Made by a program: the position numbers and the translations under genes. This document shows, in pieces, positions 34,274-44,267 of a DNA stretch of 64,000 nucleotides. Numbering within the stretch: the stretch's first letter is position 1; every line of letters starts with the position of its first letter. Where the stretch lies: contig NZ_JAJUOS010000012.1 in assembly GCF_021378075.1 (NCBI RefSeq), forward strand, positions 38,414-102,413, given 5' to 3'. The stretch is from Rhodobacter flavimaris. GTDB taxonomy: Bacteria > Pseudomonadota > Alphaproteobacteria > Rhodobacterales > Rhodobacteraceae. The notes under the pieces are model-generated. The model was not told where the DNA came from. It saw nothing but the letters and a program-made list of their open reading frames with translations, and ran no database searches.

Positions 34274-35508
34274 GCCCGAAGCCGCGCGGCCCCAATCGCG
34301 CTAAAGCCCACCATCACCGCCGCCGTCGCAAGGCACAGCGCCAGTCCGCCAAATTGGTAACTCAGGCCCGACAGGACCGTGCCCACTAGCCGCCCCGCCG
34401 CATTGGCCATGTAATAGAAGCCCACATCCAGCGTCACGCGGTCCTCCTGCGTGAAGGCAAGGATCAGGTAGGAATGCAGCGCCGAGTTCACCGCGAAGAT
34501 CGCGCCGAAGGCAAGCAGCCCGACGATCAGCGCCACCGTCAGCCAGGGCGCGGGCGCGCCCGCCCACCAGACCAGAGCCGCCAGAACGGCGGGCACGAAG
34601 CCAAGCGCCACGACCCAATGACGCGCCTCAGCGATGATCTCGGCCTCGGGGCGGGTGCGGGCGCGCAGCAGGCGGGGGGCAGCGGCCTGCACCGCGCCGT
34701 AAAGGATTATCCAGAGCGCCATGAAACTGCCGACGGTGAAGAAGGCCAGCCGGTTCCCCTCGGGCGAGCCATCCGAGATGACGGCCGCGAAATAGACCGG
34801 GATGCCGACCACAAACCACACATCGCGCGCCCCGAACAGGAAGAGCCGCGCGAGGCTCAGCCAGTTGATGTTGCGATTGGTCGAGAGCACCTCGCGGAAC
34901 TTGGCGTCCTTGCGGCCGGCGGGCAGACCGACAGGCATCCGCAACAGCACCGCAAGCAGGATCACCGCCAGCACGCCCGCCATCCCCAGAACCGCCGCCT
35001 TGAACCCGGCCAGAGCCAGCAGCGCCGCGCCAAGCAGGAACCCCAACCCCTTGACCGCGTTCTTCGACCCCGTCAGCAGCGCCACCCAACGAAACAGCCC
35101 GCCGTCGCCTTTGGGGGCCAGCAGCTTGACGGCGGATTTGGCGCTCATCTTCGCCAGGTCCTTGGCCACGCCCGAAGCCCCCTGCACCGCCATCACATAG
35201 ACGACCGACAGGCCCACGCCCCATGCCGGGTCCAGCATCGCCAGCGCCAGAAGTGCCGCGATCTGCAACCCCAACCCCGCATACAGCGTTGAGGTCAGCC
35301 CGAAACGCGCCGCGATCCAACCCGCCGAGAGGTTCGTCACCACCCCGGCGATTTCATACAGAACAAACAGATAGGCCAGCTGCACCGGCGAAAAGCCAAG
35401 CTCGTGGAAGTGCAGCAGCACCAGCATCCGCAGCGCGCCATCCGTCAGCATGAAGGCCCAATAGGCCGCCGTCACCGCGATATAGGCGGCAAGGCCGCGC
35501 TCGCTCAC
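34270..35508 (-). CDS. arsJ: Organoarsenical efflux transporter ArsJ (MFS)
   Basis: This 412-residue protein is a 12-segment major facilitator. ArsJ exports 1-arseno-3-phosphoglycerate, which then breaks down to arsenate outside the cell. Recognition rests on the sequence ([47 protein letters not shown]) and on its place directly after a GAPDH gene in an ars operon. The start is GTG 35508, overlapping the gapdh stop as GTGA; an upstream in-frame start would lie inside gapdh. Confidence 0.9.
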   Translation of the reverse strand: MSERGLAAYIAVTAAYWAFMLTDGALRMLVLLHFHELGFSPVQLAYLFVLYEIAGVVTNLSAGWIAARFGLTSTLYAGLGLQIAALLALAMLDPAWGVGLSVVYVMAVQGASGVAKDLAKMSAKSAVKLLAPKGDGGLFRWVALLTGSKNAVKGLGFLLGAALLALAGFKAAVLGMAGVLAVILLAVLLRMPVGLPAGRKDAKFREVLSTNRNINWLSLARLFLFGARDVWFVVGIPVYFAAVISDGSPEGNRLAFFTVGSFMALWIILYGAVQAAAPRLLRARTRPEAEIIAEARHWVVALGFVPAVLAALVWWAGAPAPWLTVALIVGLLAFGAIFAVNSALHSYLILAFTQEDRVTLDVGFYYMANAAGRLVGTVLSGLSYQFGGLALCLATAAVMVGFSAIGAARLRA

Positions 35509-36503
35509 AGCGAGGCCCCTACCATCAGCGCCACATCGACCAGCCGATGCGCATAGCCCCATTCGTTGTCATACCAGGCATAGACCTTCACCTGCGTGCC
35601 ATTGACGACCATGGTCGAGGGCGCATCGACGATGCTCGACCGCGGATCGTTCACATAATCGGTGCTAACCAGCGGGCGTTCCTCATAACCCAGGATACCC
35701 TTGAGCGGCCCTGCGGCGGCAGCCGCGAACAGCGCGTTCACCTCGTTAACGCTCGTCGGACGCGACACCTCGAACACGCAATCGGTCAGCGAGGCATTCA
35801 GCAGCGGCACCCGCACCGCATGGCCGTTCAGCTTGCCCTTCAGCTCGGGGTAGATCAGCGTGATCGCGGTCGCGCTGCCGGTCGAGGTCGGGATCAGCGA
35901 GTTCAGCGCCGAGCGCGCGCGGCGCAGGTCTTTCGCCGGACGATCCACGATGGTCTGCGTGTTGGTCACGTCATGGATCGTGGTGATCGAGCCATGATGA
36001 ATGCCGATCCCCTCATGCAGCACCTTCACCACCGGAGCGAGGCAGTTCGTGGTGCAGCTCGCCGCCGTGACGATGGAATGGATCGTCGGGTCGTAATCGT
36101 CGTTGTTCACGCCAAAGACGATATTGGCGGTCGGCCCGTCCTTGACCGGGGCAGAGACGACAACCTTCTTTACCCCCGCCGCGAAATAGGGGGCGATCTT
36201 GGACTCGGTCTTGAAAACGCCGGTGCAGTCGATCACCACATCAACGCCTTGCAGCGGCAGACCCTCGATCCGGCGGGCATTGTGAACCGGCAGGCGGGTG
36301 CCGTCGATGGTGATGCTGTCGGCATCCGAGGCGAAATCCGCCGGCCAGCGGCCATGGACCGAGTCGAACTCCAAGAGATGCGCATGCATCGCCGGATCGC
36401 CCACGGCATCGTTGATCCAGGCGATCTTGGCGCCGCGCTCCAGTAGCGGGCGCAGGGCAAGCTTGCCCATCCGGCCAAGGCCGTTGAGTGCATAGGTGGT
36501 CAT
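35505..36503 (-). CDS. Ars-operon glyceraldehyde-3-phosphate dehydrogenase
   Basis: This 332-residue type I GAPDH has NAD-binding [13 protein letters not shown] at residues 7-19 and the catalytic Cys150 in ASCTTNC. In ArsJ-linked operons this enzyme acts on glyceraldehyde 3-phosphate with arsenate in place of phosphate and makes 1-arseno-3-phosphoglycerate, the ArsJ substrate. Its start overlaps the arsRC stop (ATGA) and its stop overlaps arsJ, so all three are coupled. It is probably separate from the glycolytic gap gene, which is not in this window. GAGGAG precedes ATG 36503. Confidence 0.92.
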   Translation of the reverse strand: MTTYALNGLGRMGKLALRPLLERGAKIAWINDAVGDPAMHAHLLEFDSVHGRWPADFASDADSITIDGTRLPVHNARRIEGLPLQGVDVVIDCTGVFKTESKIAPYFAAGVKKVVVSAPVKDGPTANIVFGVNNDDYDPTIHSIVTAASCTTNCLAPVVKVLHEGIGIHHGSITTIHDVTNTQTIVDRPAKDLRRARSALNSLIPTSTGSATAITLIYPELKGKLNGHAVRVPLLNASLTDCVFEVSRPTSVNEVNALFAAAAAGPLKGILGYEERPLVSTDYVNDPRSSIVDAPSTMVVNGTQVKVYAWYDNEWGYAHRLVDVALMVGASL

Positions 36504-37309
36504 GTGGCTGTCTCCTCGAATTCCGCGGCGCCGATCTGATCGAGCGCCGCTTGCAAGCCCGCGCGGTCGAGCGCGTCGATCGGCAAGGCGGCCAGCGCGC
36601 GAATGCGCCGCTCCATGCTGTCATAGGTTTGCTGAAAGATCGCGCGGACCTCGGCGCCGGTCCCTTCGGCACGCACGGGATCGGGCAGGCCCCAATGCGC
36701 ACTGACCGGCACACCGGCCCAAACCGGGCAATCCTCATTCGCGGCCTGATCACAGACCGTCAGCACGATATCCATCTGCGGCGCGTTTGCGCCCTGAAAC
36801 TCGAAGAGCGATTTTGAACGCAACTCGCTTACCTCATGCCCCGCCGCGCGCAGCACCTCCAGCGCATGCGGGTTTGAGCGCCCGGCCGGATGGGTTCCCG
36901 CGGAAAAGACGCTAAAGCGATCCCCCGCAATGCTGCGCAGCAATTGCTCGGCGATCAGCGAGCGGGCCGAGTTTCCGGTGCAAACGAAAAGCACATTGGT
37001 CTTGAGCCGGTTGATTTCGGGCGGGATCGGGCAAAGATCGGCACGCCCCCGGCAACAATCGTTGACCAGAAAGCCGATCAACCCGCGCACCGCCGAAAGA
37101 TCGACGCGGTAGAGCAGCGCCGTGCCTTCGCGCCGCTGCGCGACCAGCCCGACATCAAGCAGCGCCGAGAGATAGACCGACATCGTGCTGGGCTTGATGC
37201 CAAGCGCCTCCGAGATCTCGCCCGCGCGCACCTCATCGGGGTAGCGGCGCATCAGCAGCCGATAGACTGCAAGGCGACCTTCATGGCTGAGCGCGAATAA
37301 TCGTTGCAT
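36500..37309 (-). CDS. ArsR repressor fused to a low-molecular-weight arsenate-reductase domain
   Basis: This 269-residue fusion has an ArsR/SmtB winged helix at residues 1-82 ([32 protein letters not shown]). It ends in a vicinal cysteine pair and a third Cys (Cys85, Cys86, Cys93), a candidate As(III)-sensing site. Residues about 103-240 are a LMW phosphatase/ArsC domain with [12 protein letters not shown] (Cys110-x5-Arg116) and a later [18 protein letters not shown] 37309 (purine-rich GGAAAAAGAA upstream) is preferred to ATG 37324. It heads the arsRC-gapdh-arsJ operon and should repress it. Confidence 0.9.
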   Translation of the reverse strand: MQRLFALSHEGRLAVYRLLMRRYPDEVRAGEISEALGIKPSTMSVYLSALLDVGLVAQRREGTALLYRVDLSAVRGLIGFLVNDCCRGRADLCPIPPEINRLKTNVLFVCTGNSARSLIAEQLLRSIAGDRFSVFSAGTHPAGRSNPHALEVLRAAGHEVSELRSKSLFEFQGANAPQMDIVLTVCDQAANEDCPVWAGVPVSAHWGLPDPVRAEGTGAEVRAIFQQTYDSMERRIRALAALPIDALDRAGLQAALDQIGAAEFEETAT

Positions 37310-37332
37310 TGATTCTTTTTCCATATTTCATG

Positions 37333-37347
37333 GATATTAGAAATATC
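37333..37347 (-). promoter_or_regulatory. Palindromic operator of the arsenic operon
   Basis: GATATT-AGA-AATATC is a perfect 6-bp dyad in an unusually AT-rich 80-base gap, 24 bases upstream of the arsRC start. On the coding strand it contains TAATAT, a good -10 box. A second small dyad (CCAT-5 bases-ATGG) follows at 37321-37333. ArsR proteins bind such AT-rich dyads; assignment to ArsR is inference from position. Confidence 0.65.
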
Positions 37348-37401
37348 GCAAGCAATCAAGTTCCGCGTTGATTTCTCTGTTTTTCGATATTTTTCCATTG
37401 G

Positions 37402-38076
37402 TTAAATGCGCGACCTGTGATGCTGCGCAGCCGCTCCGATTGCGGCACCCACCGCCAAACCAAGCGCAACCGTCACCAAAGGATGGTCTTGCGCGAATTT
37501 CTTCGCATCCGTTCCAGCCTGAACAGCGGCCTCTTGCGCCTTGAGGCGCGCCGCATAGGTAGCCTCGCGAGCGGCAATCACATTGGCGCGCGTATCTTCG
37601 CCCAAGCCCTCGAGCCCATCCGCGAAACGCGCCCGAAGATCCTGCGCAAAGGCGCCCATCATGTCGGCGCGCGCATCGGCAAGCTCGTGTGCGGCAGTCA
37701 CACCGCTGGCCGCCTGGGCCTCAAGCGCACGCAGGGCCTCGGAGGCCGCGCGGCGGAGTGTGTCGATCTGCTCGGCCCAGCCATCCTCGGTCACATCCGC
37801 CTCCGGCTCGGCGGGGACGGGCTCGGCTTCGTGACGACCGAGCAGAATCCAGGCAAGCCCCGCTCCGACAAGCCCCGCCGCCAGCGGGTGACGGCGCAGG
37901 GTCGATCCTGCCTGCCGCGCCAGAGGCACCGCGTTTTCCTGCGCCAGCTTCAACGCCTGACCCGCCATGGCACCGGGCGCAACCCGACCCGCGACGGCTG
38001 CCAGCAGTTCGGTCAGTTCCTGACGCTGCTCATGCAATTCACGCTCAAGCTTTTCGATGCGGTCTTGCGAGGTCAT
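37402..38076 (-). CDS. Membrane-anchored protein with coiled N-terminus (YqjD/DUF3618-like)
   Basis: This 224-residue protein starts with a helical stretch (IEKLERELHEQRQELTELLAAVAGRV) similar in style to DUF3618 proteins. It has two hydrophobic segments: HPLAAGLVGAGLAWILLG (about 63-80) and a C-terminal HPLVTVALGLAVGAAIGAAAQ followed by HHRSR, like the anchor of ElaB/YqjD. The middle is helical, Ala/Glu/Arg-rich. It follows a YqjE/holin-like gene by 15 bases, matching the yqjD-yqjE pairing. Function unknown. Confidence 0.7.
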   Translation of the reverse strand: MTSQDRIEKLERELHEQRQELTELLAAVAGRVAPGAMAGQALKLAQENAVPLARQAGSTLRRHPLAAGLVGAGLAWILLGRHEAEPVPAEPEADVTEDGWAEQIDTLRRAASEALRALEAQAASGVTAAHELADARADMMGAFAQDLRARFADGLEGLGEDTRANVIAAREATYAARLKAQEAAVQAGTDAKKFAQDHPLVTVALGLAVGAAIGAAAQHHRSRI

Positions 38077-38091
38077 GGCATCCCCTCCGCG

Positions 38092-38478
38092 TTATTCGTC
38101 AGCCGGGCGGCTGAGAGGGCGGTGAAACGGGCGGCGCGCCCGAACCAGCAGCCGCGACACGCGCAGCCCCATCAGCATCGCCACCAGCACGAACCCGCCC
38201 GAAGCCGCCAGCGCCGCATAGGCAGGGCTGAGCCCCCATGCGACCAGCCCCGCGATCAGCGCATCGCGCAGCGCCCCCGCGGCGGCAAACAGCGCCGCCG
38301 CCGCCAGAACCAGCCAAAGCGCGGCGCCGCGCAACGCACGCAAATGATCCTCGGCCTCGACCCGCCAGATCGCGAGTTCCAGCCGCACCATCGCCTGCGC
38401 ACGCCGCAGCGCAAGCCGGATGAGCATTTCGGTCGTGCCCCGGACGCGGCTTTCCTGGGTCTGATCATCGTCTTGCAT
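38092..38478 (-). CDS. Holin-X/YqjE-like small membrane protein
   Basis: This 128-residue protein has an amphipathic N-terminus and two strong membrane segments (about residues 53-73 and 82-106: GAALWLVLAAAALFAAAGALR and AYAALAASGGFVLVAMLMGLR), the layout of phage-holin superfamily / DUF1469 proteins. It is upstream of and probably co-transcribed with the YqjD-like gene. No lysis function should be assumed; these are usually host envelope proteins. Confidence 0.7.
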   Translation of the reverse strand: MQDDDQTQESRVRGTTEMLIRLALRRAQAMVRLELAIWRVEAEDHLRALRGAALWLVLAAAALFAAAGALRDALIAGLVAWGLSPAYAALAASGGFVLVAMLMGLRVSRLLVRARRPFHRPLSRPADE

Positions 38479-38556
38479 CTCGCGGCCCCCTTCTGTCGTT
38501 GCGCACCATTTTACGCCAAACCCGCGCCCCTCGCCACGGCGCCAAGGGACGCAGCC

Positions 38557-40263
38557 TCAGGCCGTGCTAAGGTCATCCAGATGCAGTTTGCGCACGGCAT
38601 CCTCGATCCGGTTGGCGTAATGCACCATCGGCGGTTTGAGCCCGTGCAAGAACAGATCCTCGCGGATCTGGTGAGTCGTGCCGGTCAGGTAAAGCTGCAC
38701 CCCGCGCCGCGTGGCTTTGTGCGCCAACCCCTCAATCGTATGCGCGGCGGTCGAATCCAGAAACGGCACAGCGCTGAAATCCACGATCAACGCGCGATGC
38801 GTATCGGCGATCCGGTCGAGCACCGAGCCGATCGACGCCGCAGCACCGAAGAAGAACGCCCCCGAGATGCGATAGACGACCACACCTCGATCGCTGGCCG
38901 CCGGGCCTTCAAGCGCGGGCAGCGTGGCGTCGGATTGATCCTGCCCGACGAAGGGCGCGTGCGTCTCGACCGCCGTAGTGTTCGACATGCGATGGATGAA
39001 CAGGACCGAGCCGAGCGCGAAGCCGACCACGATAGCCTCGGTCAGATCGCGGAAGATGGTGAGGCCGAAGGTGATCAACAGCACCGCCGCATCCCCGCGT
39101 GAGGCGCGGATCAGCGTGGCAAATGCCTGTTTCTCGACCATGTTCCAGGCGACGATGGCCAGAACGCCCGCAAGGCTGGCTAGGGGGATAAAGCTGGCCA
39201 AGGGGGCCGCGACAAGAATGAACAACAGCAGGAAAACTGCATGCAGCATGCCCGCGATGGGGCCGCGCGCACCGGCGCGGACATTGGTCGCGGTGCGCGC
39301 GATCGTGCCGGTCACACAGATCCCGCCGAACAGCCCCGAGGCTACGTTTGCCGCCCCCTGCGCCACCAGCTCGCAGTTCGAGCGATGCCGCCGCCCGGTC
39401 ATGCCATCGGCGACAACGGCGGAAAGCAGCGACTCGATCGAACCCAGCAGCGCGAAGGCAATCGCACTGGGCAGCACGGCTTGCAGCTTGGCCAAGGTGA
39501 TCTCGGGCAGATGCGGTTGCGGCAGGCCGCTCGGGATGCCGCCGAATTTCGAGCCGATCGTGGCTGTATCGAGCCCCAACACCATCGCCGCGACCGAGGT
39601 CAGCGCCACCGCGATCAACATTCCGGGCCAGCCGGGGCGGAATTTTTTGAGGCCGGTGATCAGCAGAATGGTCGCGCCCGCCAGCGCGATCGTGACCGCG
39701 TTGGCCGTTGGCAGGGCATCCCAGAGCACGGGCAGCTTTTCGGCCAGCGGGCCGGGCTCGGGGACGCTGAGGGTCAGGCCAAGGAACTCCTTGATCTGGC
39801 TGGTAAAGATGATCACCGCGATGCCTGCGGTGAAGCCCACGGTCACCGGGTAGGGGATGAATTTGATATAGGTGCCAAGCTGCAAGAAGCCGATGGCCGC
39901 GAGGATCAGCCCCGACAGGATCGTCGCCAGGAACAGCCCGTCCATGCCGTGCATCTGAACGGTCGAGGCCACCAGCACGATGAACGCCCCGGCGGGGCCG
40001 CCGATCTGAAAGCGGCTGCCACCAAGCGCCGAGACCAGGAACCCGCCGATGATCGCCGTATAAAGTCCCTGCGCCGGGGTGGCGCCGGAGGCGATGGCAA
40101 TCGCCATCGACAGCGGCAGCGCCACGATGGCCACCGTCAGCCCCGCCAGCGCATCGGCCTGCAAGTCGCGCAACCCGTAGCCTTCCCGCAGGACGGTCAC
40201 GATCTTGGGCAGGAACAGCTCGGCGAAGGGCACGGGCGGTTGCTTGGTGGTCTGGCGGGTCAT
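38557..40263 (-). CDS. SulP-family anion transporter with STAS domain
   Basis: This 568-residue membrane protein has the SulP opening GYGLRDLQADALAGLTVAIVALPLSMAIA, about 10-14 membrane segments to residue 420, the conserved SRFQIGGPAGAFIVLV, and NCELVAQGAANVASGLFGGI. A cytoplasmic STAS domain occupies about 450-560 (ALIVDFSAVPFLDSTAAHTIE). Such proteins carry sulfate, bicarbonate or dicarboxylates; the substrate is not clear here. It is preceded on the same strand by a tiny XRE regulator. Confidence 0.9.
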   Translation of the reverse strand: MTRQTTKQPPVPFAELFLPKIVTVLREGYGLRDLQADALAGLTVAIVALPLSMAIAIASGATPAQGLYTAIIGGFLVSALGGSRFQIGGPAGAFIVLVASTVQMHGMDGLFLATILSGLILAAIGFLQLGTYIKFIPYPVTVGFTAGIAVIIFTSQIKEFLGLTLSVPEPGPLAEKLPVLWDALPTANAVTIALAGATILLITGLKKFRPGWPGMLIAVALTSVAAMVLGLDTATIGSKFGGIPSGLPQPHLPEITLAKLQAVLPSAIAFALLGSIESLLSAVVADGMTGRRHRSNCELVAQGAANVASGLFGGICVTGTIARTATNVRAGARGPIAGMLHAVFLLLFILVAAPLASFIPLASLAGVLAIVAWNMVEKQAFATLIRASRGDAAVLLITFGLTIFRDLTEAIVVGFALGSVLFIHRMSNTTAVETHAPFVGQDQSDATLPALEGPAASDRGVVVYRISGAFFFGAAASIGSVLDRIADTHRALIVDFSAVPFLDSTAAHTIEGLAHKATRRGVQLYLTGTTHQIREDLFLHGLKPPMVHYANRIEDAVRKLHLDDLSTA

Positions 40264-40328
40264 CTCCGGCGGCCTCTTGCAAGGCGGCGAACGCCCGGGG
40301 CGCGCGGGCCCCGGCTATCCGTCGCGGG

Positions 40329-40598
40329 TCATGAATTCGTCTTGGTTTCGGCAGGCTCCTTCAGACGCACCCCCCGGCCCGTACCAAGGCTTGGCGCGCC
40401 CTCGGCGATCAGCTCGATGCCAGCGCGGTCGAAAGCCTCGATCACCTTCATCAGCGTATCGACGACCCCGCGCACATTGCCTGCGCTGGCCTCCATCCGC
40501 TGGATCGTCGGCACCGAGACCCCCGCCATCTCGGCCAGGGCTTTCTGGTCGATTCCAAGCAGCGCACGCGCCGCGCGCATCTGGGCAGAAGTAATCAT
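40329..40598 (-). CDS. Small XRE-family transcriptional regulator
   Basis: This 89-residue protein consists of a single helix-turn-helix (MRAARALLGIDQKALAEMAGVSVPTIQRMEAS, residues 7-38) and a short C-terminus with GIELIAEG. It has no toxin partner beside it. It lies 65 bases upstream of the SulP transporter on the same strand, so it may control that gene or itself. ATG 40598 sits directly after one copy of a direct repeat, suggesting autoregulation. Confidence 0.85.
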   Translation of the reverse strand: MITSAQMRAARALLGIDQKALAEMAGVSVPTIQRMEASAGNVRGVVDTLMKVIEAFDRAGIELIAEGAPSLGTGRGVRLKEPAETKTNS

Positions 40599-40599
40599 C

Positions 40600-40631
40600 A
40601 CTATTCCGGTGCAGAAGCGAACTATTCCAGT
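40600..40631 (-). promoter_or_regulatory. Two direct repeats before the small XRE gene
   Basis: ACTATTCCGGT (40600-40610) and ACTATTCCAGT (40621-40631) are 10/11 identical and start 21 bases apart, two helical turns. They abut the XRE gene start, as expected for an autorepressor operator. Confidence 0.55.
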
Positions 40632-40912
40632 AAATACCATGCAAGATCATGTTTCAAACATCATTTACTGCGCAGATGAGCACATTCGCGCGACCGCCTT
40701 GCGCAAATCGCTCAGGAAAATCCTGCAATTCGCACCGCCGTGAGCGCTGACATCCTTGCAGGAATGGCGATTCACCGGGTAAACACCCATCACACAGGGC
40801 AAATTCTGGCCGTCAAAGCTGGTTTTTCGCAGAATGCGCCTCGGCGCCTGCAACCAAGCCAGCCCCAGCCGGTCGATTAATTTCCGCGGCGTCACAGAAA
40901 GGCTGAGAGCAC
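40632..40912 (+). promoter_or_regulatory. Upstream region of icd
   Basis: These 281 bases, together with the direct repeats, separate the small XRE gene from icd. They must hold the icd promoter. AAAGGCTGAGAGCAC precedes the icd ATG and offers AAAGG as ribosome site. I see no clear terminator, palindrome or gene in it. Confidence 0.4.
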
Positions 40913-43117
40913 ATGGCTGAATCGCAAACCCCCGACATCATCTATACCAAGGTCGATGAAGCGCCGGAGCTGGCCTCGGCCTCGCTTCTGCCGATTATCC
41001 GCAGCTTCGCCGCCGCGGCTGGCGTCTCGGTCGATACCCGCGACATCTCGCTGGCGGGCCGCATCATCGCCACCTTCCCGGAAAAGCTGACCGACGCGCA
41101 GCGCCAGTCGGACGATCTGGCCTGGCTGGGCGAGCTGGTGAAGACCCCCGAGGCGAACGTGATCAAGCTGCCGAACATCTCGGCCTCGGTCCCGCAGCTG
41201 GTCGCCGCGATCAAGGAACTTCAGTCGCAGGGCTATGACCTGCCCGATTACCCGGAAGCCCCCGCGACCGACGCCGAGAAAGACGCCCGCGCGCGCTACG
41301 ACGCGATCAAGGGCTCGGCCGTGAACCCGGTCCTGCGCGAAGGCAACTCGGACCGCCGCGCCGCCGCCGCCGTCAAGAAATTCGCCCAGAACAACCCGCA
41401 CCGCATGGGTGACTGGGTTGCCGACAGCAAGACCCGCGTGGCCGCCATGTCGGGTGGCGACTTCTTCTCGAACGAGGTTTCGGCGACCCTGCCGAAAGCC
41501 GCCTCGGCCAAGATCGTGCTGGAAACCGCCGCGGGTGAAACCGTCCTGAAGGACGGCGTGAAATACCCCGCGGGCACCGTCGTCGATGCAACCTACATGT
41601 CGGCCAAGGCGCTTGGCGCGTTCCTCGACGAAGAGATCGCCAAGACCAAGGAAGAGGGCGTCCTCTTCTCGCTGCACATGAAAGCCACCATGATGAAGGT
41701 CTCGGACCCGATCATCTTCGGCTATGCGGTCAAGGCCTGGCTCAAGCCCGTGTTCGAAAAATACGGCGAGCAGATGAAGGCCCTTGGCGTCAACCCGAAC
41801 TCGGGCCTGGGCGACCTGCTCAACCGCGTCAAGGACAACGCCGAGATCATGGCCGCCATCGACGCGGTCAACGCGACCCGTCCGCCGATGTATATGGTGA
41901 ACTCGGACAAGGGCATCACCAACCTTCACGTTCCCTCGGACGTCATCATCGACGCCTCGATGCCCGCGCTGATCCGCGCCGGCGGCAAGGGCTGGGGCCC
42001 GGACAACAAGGAACACGATTGCGTCTGCGTGATCCCGGACAACTCCTATGCGCCGGTCTATGACGCGACGGTCGAGTTCTTCAAGGCCAATGGCAAGCTG
42101 AACCCGGCCACCGCCGGCACCGTTCAGAACATCGGCCTGATGGCGCAGAAAGCCGAGGAATACGGCTCGCACCCGACCACCTTCGAGATCCCGGCCGATG
42201 GCACCGTCAAGATGATCCTCGACGACGGCACCGTGCTGCACTCGCACGCGGTCGAGAAGGGCGACATCTGGCGCTCGGCCTCGGCCCGCAAGGCGCCGAT
42301 CGAGGACTGGGTCAACCTGGCCATCGACCGTCAGAAGGCCACCGGCTACCGCGCGATCTTCTGGCTCGATGCCGCACGCGGCCACGACGCCGAGCTGATC
42401 AAGATGGTCAAGCCGATCCTCGAAGCCAAGGGCGTTGCCGACAAGTTCGAGATCATGGCCCCCCGCGAAGCCACCATCGCCTCGCTCGAGACCATCACCA
42501 AGGGCGAGAACACCATCGCCATCACCGGCAACGTGCTGCGCGACTACCTGACCGACCTGTTCCCGATCCTGGAACTGGCGACCTCGGCCAAGATGCTGTC
42601 GATCGTGAAGCTGATGCAGGGCGGTGGCCTGTTCGAGACGGGCGCTGGCGGCTCGGCCCCCAAGCACGTGCAGCAGCTGATGGAAGAAAACCACCTGCGT
42701 TGGGACTCGCTTGGCGAATTCTGCGCGCTTGGTGAAAGCTTCCGCTTCCTCGCCGATGCCAAGGGCAACGCCAAGGCCCGCGTGCTGGGCGATGCGGTGG
42801 ACGTGGCCACGCAGGGCATCCTCGATCACGACAAGTCGCCGGGCCGCAAGGTTGGCCAGCCCGACAACCGCGACAGCCACTTCTTCTTCGCCCAGTACTG
42901 GGCGCAGGCGATGGCCGCGCAGTCGGACGACGCCGCACTGGCCGCACATTTCGCGCCGATCGCCAAGGCCCTGACCGAGAACGAAGCCACCATCGTGGCC
43001 GAGCTTCAGGCAGGCCGTGGCAAGCCGGTTGATCTGGGTGGCTACTACCACGGCGATGCGGCCAAGACCGCGGCCGTGATGCGCCCCTCGGCGACCTTCA
43101 ACAAGATCATCGGCTAA
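40913..43117 (+). CDS. icd: NADP-dependent isocitrate dehydrogenase, monomeric type
   Basis: This 734-residue enzyme of the citric acid cycle oxidatively decarboxylates isocitrate to 2-oxoglutarate with NADP+. Length and sequence ([60 protein letters not shown]) fit the monomeric IDH-II family, not the homodimeric IDH of E. coli. It is monocistronic with its own terminator. Codon use looks strongly biased to C/G-ending codons, as for a highly expressed gene. Confidence 0.97.
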   Translation: MAESQTPDIIYTKVDEAPELASASLLPIIRSFAAAAGVSVDTRDISLAGRIIATFPEKLTDAQRQSDDLAWLGELVKTPEANVIKLPNISASVPQLVAAIKELQSQGYDLPDYPEAPATDAEKDARARYDAIKGSAVNPVLREGNSDRRAAAAVKKFAQNNPHRMGDWVADSKTRVAAMSGGDFFSNEVSATLPKAASAKIVLETAAGETVLKDGVKYPAGTVVDATYMSAKALGAFLDEEIAKTKEEGVLFSLHMKATMMKVSDPIIFGYAVKAWLKPVFEKYGEQMKALGVNPNSGLGDLLNRVKDNAEIMAAIDAVNATRPPMYMVNSDKGITNLHVPSDVIIDASMPALIRAGGKGWGPDNKEHDCVCVIPDNSYAPVYDATVEFFKANGKLNPATAGTVQNIGLMAQKAEEYGSHPTTFEIPADGTVKMILDDGTVLHSHAVEKGDIWRSASARKAPIEDWVNLAIDRQKATGYRAIFWLDAARGHDAELIKMVKPILEAKGVADKFEIMAPREATIASLETITKGENTIAITGNVLRDYLTDLFPILELATSAKMLSIVKLMQGGGLFETGAGGSAPKHVQQLMEENHLRWDSLGEFCALGESFRFLADAKGNAKARVLGDAVDVATQGILDHDKSPGRKVGQPDNRDSHFFFAQYWAQAMAAQSDDAALAAHFAPIAKALTENEATIVAELQAGRGKPVDLGGYYHGDAAKTAAVMRPSATFNKIIG

Positions 43118-43142
43118 GCCTTCAGGCCCAGCCACGATCCTG

Positions 43143-43171
43143 GAAACCCGGCTTCGGCCGGGTTTCTTTTT
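43143..43171 (+). terminator. Terminator of icd with TTCG tetraloop
   Basis: GAAACCCGGC (43143-43152) pairs perfectly with GCCGGGTTTC (43157-43166) around TTCG, followed by TTTTT. It closes icd; its end touches the stop of the convergent flgI. Confidence 0.93.
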
Positions 43172-44267
43172 AGTTCATCACGAATTCGGCGTGCAGCGCA
43201 CCGGCAGCGTTGATCGATTTCAGAATGTCGATCATGTCGCGCGGGCTGACCCCAAGCGCGTTCAACCCCGCGACCACATCCGATAGCGAACTGGTTGACT
43301 GAACCTCGGCCATGCGAATGCCCGGGTTTTCCTCGATCGAGGCCTGAGTGCGCGGCACAACAACCGTGCTGCCCTCGGCAAAGGGGTTGGGCTGCACAAC
43401 GACAGGCGCTTCCTCGACACGCAGCGTCAGGTTCCCCTGGCTGACCGCGACGCGCGAGATCCGCACATCCTCGCCCATCACAATCGTGCCTGAACGCTGA
43501 TCGACGACGACGCGCGCGCGCCGTTCGGGCTCCACCGCGATATTCTCCAGCCGCCCGATCACATGCGCGGCCGAACGCATCGAGGTGCCGCCGATGCTGA
43601 CCGCCACGGTGCCCGAGTCCTGCATGACAGCCACCCGCCGCCCGAACTCCGCGTTGATGGCCTGCTCGATCCGCCCGGCGGTCGTGAAATCAGGTGTGCG
43701 CAACGCAAGGCGGATGGTCTCCAGACTGTTGAGTTCAAAGGCGATTTCACGCTCGATCCGTGCGCCGCCCGGAATCGCACCCGAGGTCGGCACACCCTGC
43801 ACAATCGAAGCACCCTGCCCCTCGGCCAAGGCGCCGCCCGCGAGGATCGCGCCCTGCGCCACGGCGTAGATCTCCCCATCCGCCGCGTTCAGCGGGGTCA
43901 TCACCAGCGTCCCGCCAAGCAGGCTTTTCGCATCACCAATGGCCGAGACCGACACATCGATCCGCCCCCCTGCCCGCGCAAAGGGCGGCAGCGTCGCGGT
44001 GACCAGAACGGCGGCCACGTTCTTGGGGCGGAATTGCTCGCCCGTCACGTTCACACCTAACCGCTCGAGGATGTTCGACATGATCTCCTCGGTGAAGGGC
44101 GAATTGCGAATGCCGTCCCCGGTGCCATTCAAGCCAACAACAAGGCCATAGCCAACCAGATCGTTGCCCCGCACCCCGTCGAATTCGACCAGATCCTTGA
44201 TCCGGATCGGCGCGGCACTGGTCAGCGCGGGCAACAACAGGAACAGCAGGGTCAGGACAAATCGCAT
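43170..44267 (-). CDS. flgI: Flagellar P-ring protein FlgI
   Basis: This 365-residue periplasmic protein forms the P ring around the flagellar rod in the peptidoglycan layer. The signal peptide is MRFVLTLLFLLLPALTSA (1-18), then RIKDLVEFDGVRGNDLVGYGLVVGLNGTGD in outline. ATG 44267 overlaps the flgL stop (TGATG); a GTG one codon earlier is possible. It is the last gene of the flgE-flgK-flgL-flgI group. No flgH is next to it. Confidence 0.95.
   Translation of the reverse strand: MRFVLTLLFLLLPALTSAAPIRIKDLVEFDGVRGNDLVGYGLVVGLNGTGDGIRNSPFTEEIMSNILERLGVNVTGEQFRPKNVAAVLVTATLPPFARAGGRIDVSVSAIGDAKSLLGGTLVMTPLNAADGEIYAVAQGAILAGGALAEGQGASIVQGVPTSGAIPGGARIEREIAFELNSLETIRLALRTPDFTTAGRIEQAINAEFGRRVAVMQDSGTVAVSIGGTSMRSAAHVIGRLENIAVEPERRARVVVDQRSGTIVMGEDVRISRVAVSQGNLTLRVEEAPVVVQPNPFAEGSTVVVPRTQASIEENPGIRMAEVQSTSSLSDVVAGLNALGVSPRDMIDILKSINAAGALHAEFVMN

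Noticed and set aside
37309..37324. ArsR fusion starting at ATG 37324
   Set aside because: No ribosome site precedes it and it would place the start within the small CCAT/ATGG dyad; ATG 37309 has a purine-rich stretch upstream. Not excluded.
38092..38478. Prophage remnant from the holin-like protein
   Set aside because: No lysin, integrase or structural phage genes nearby; YqjE-type proteins share this fold and pair with YqjD-like genes, as here.
40892..43135. 747-codon open frame on the minus strand opposite icd
   Set aside because: It is an exact shadow of the strongly biased icd coding sequence; its translation is His/Arg/Val-rich with no domain, and icd itself is unmistakable.
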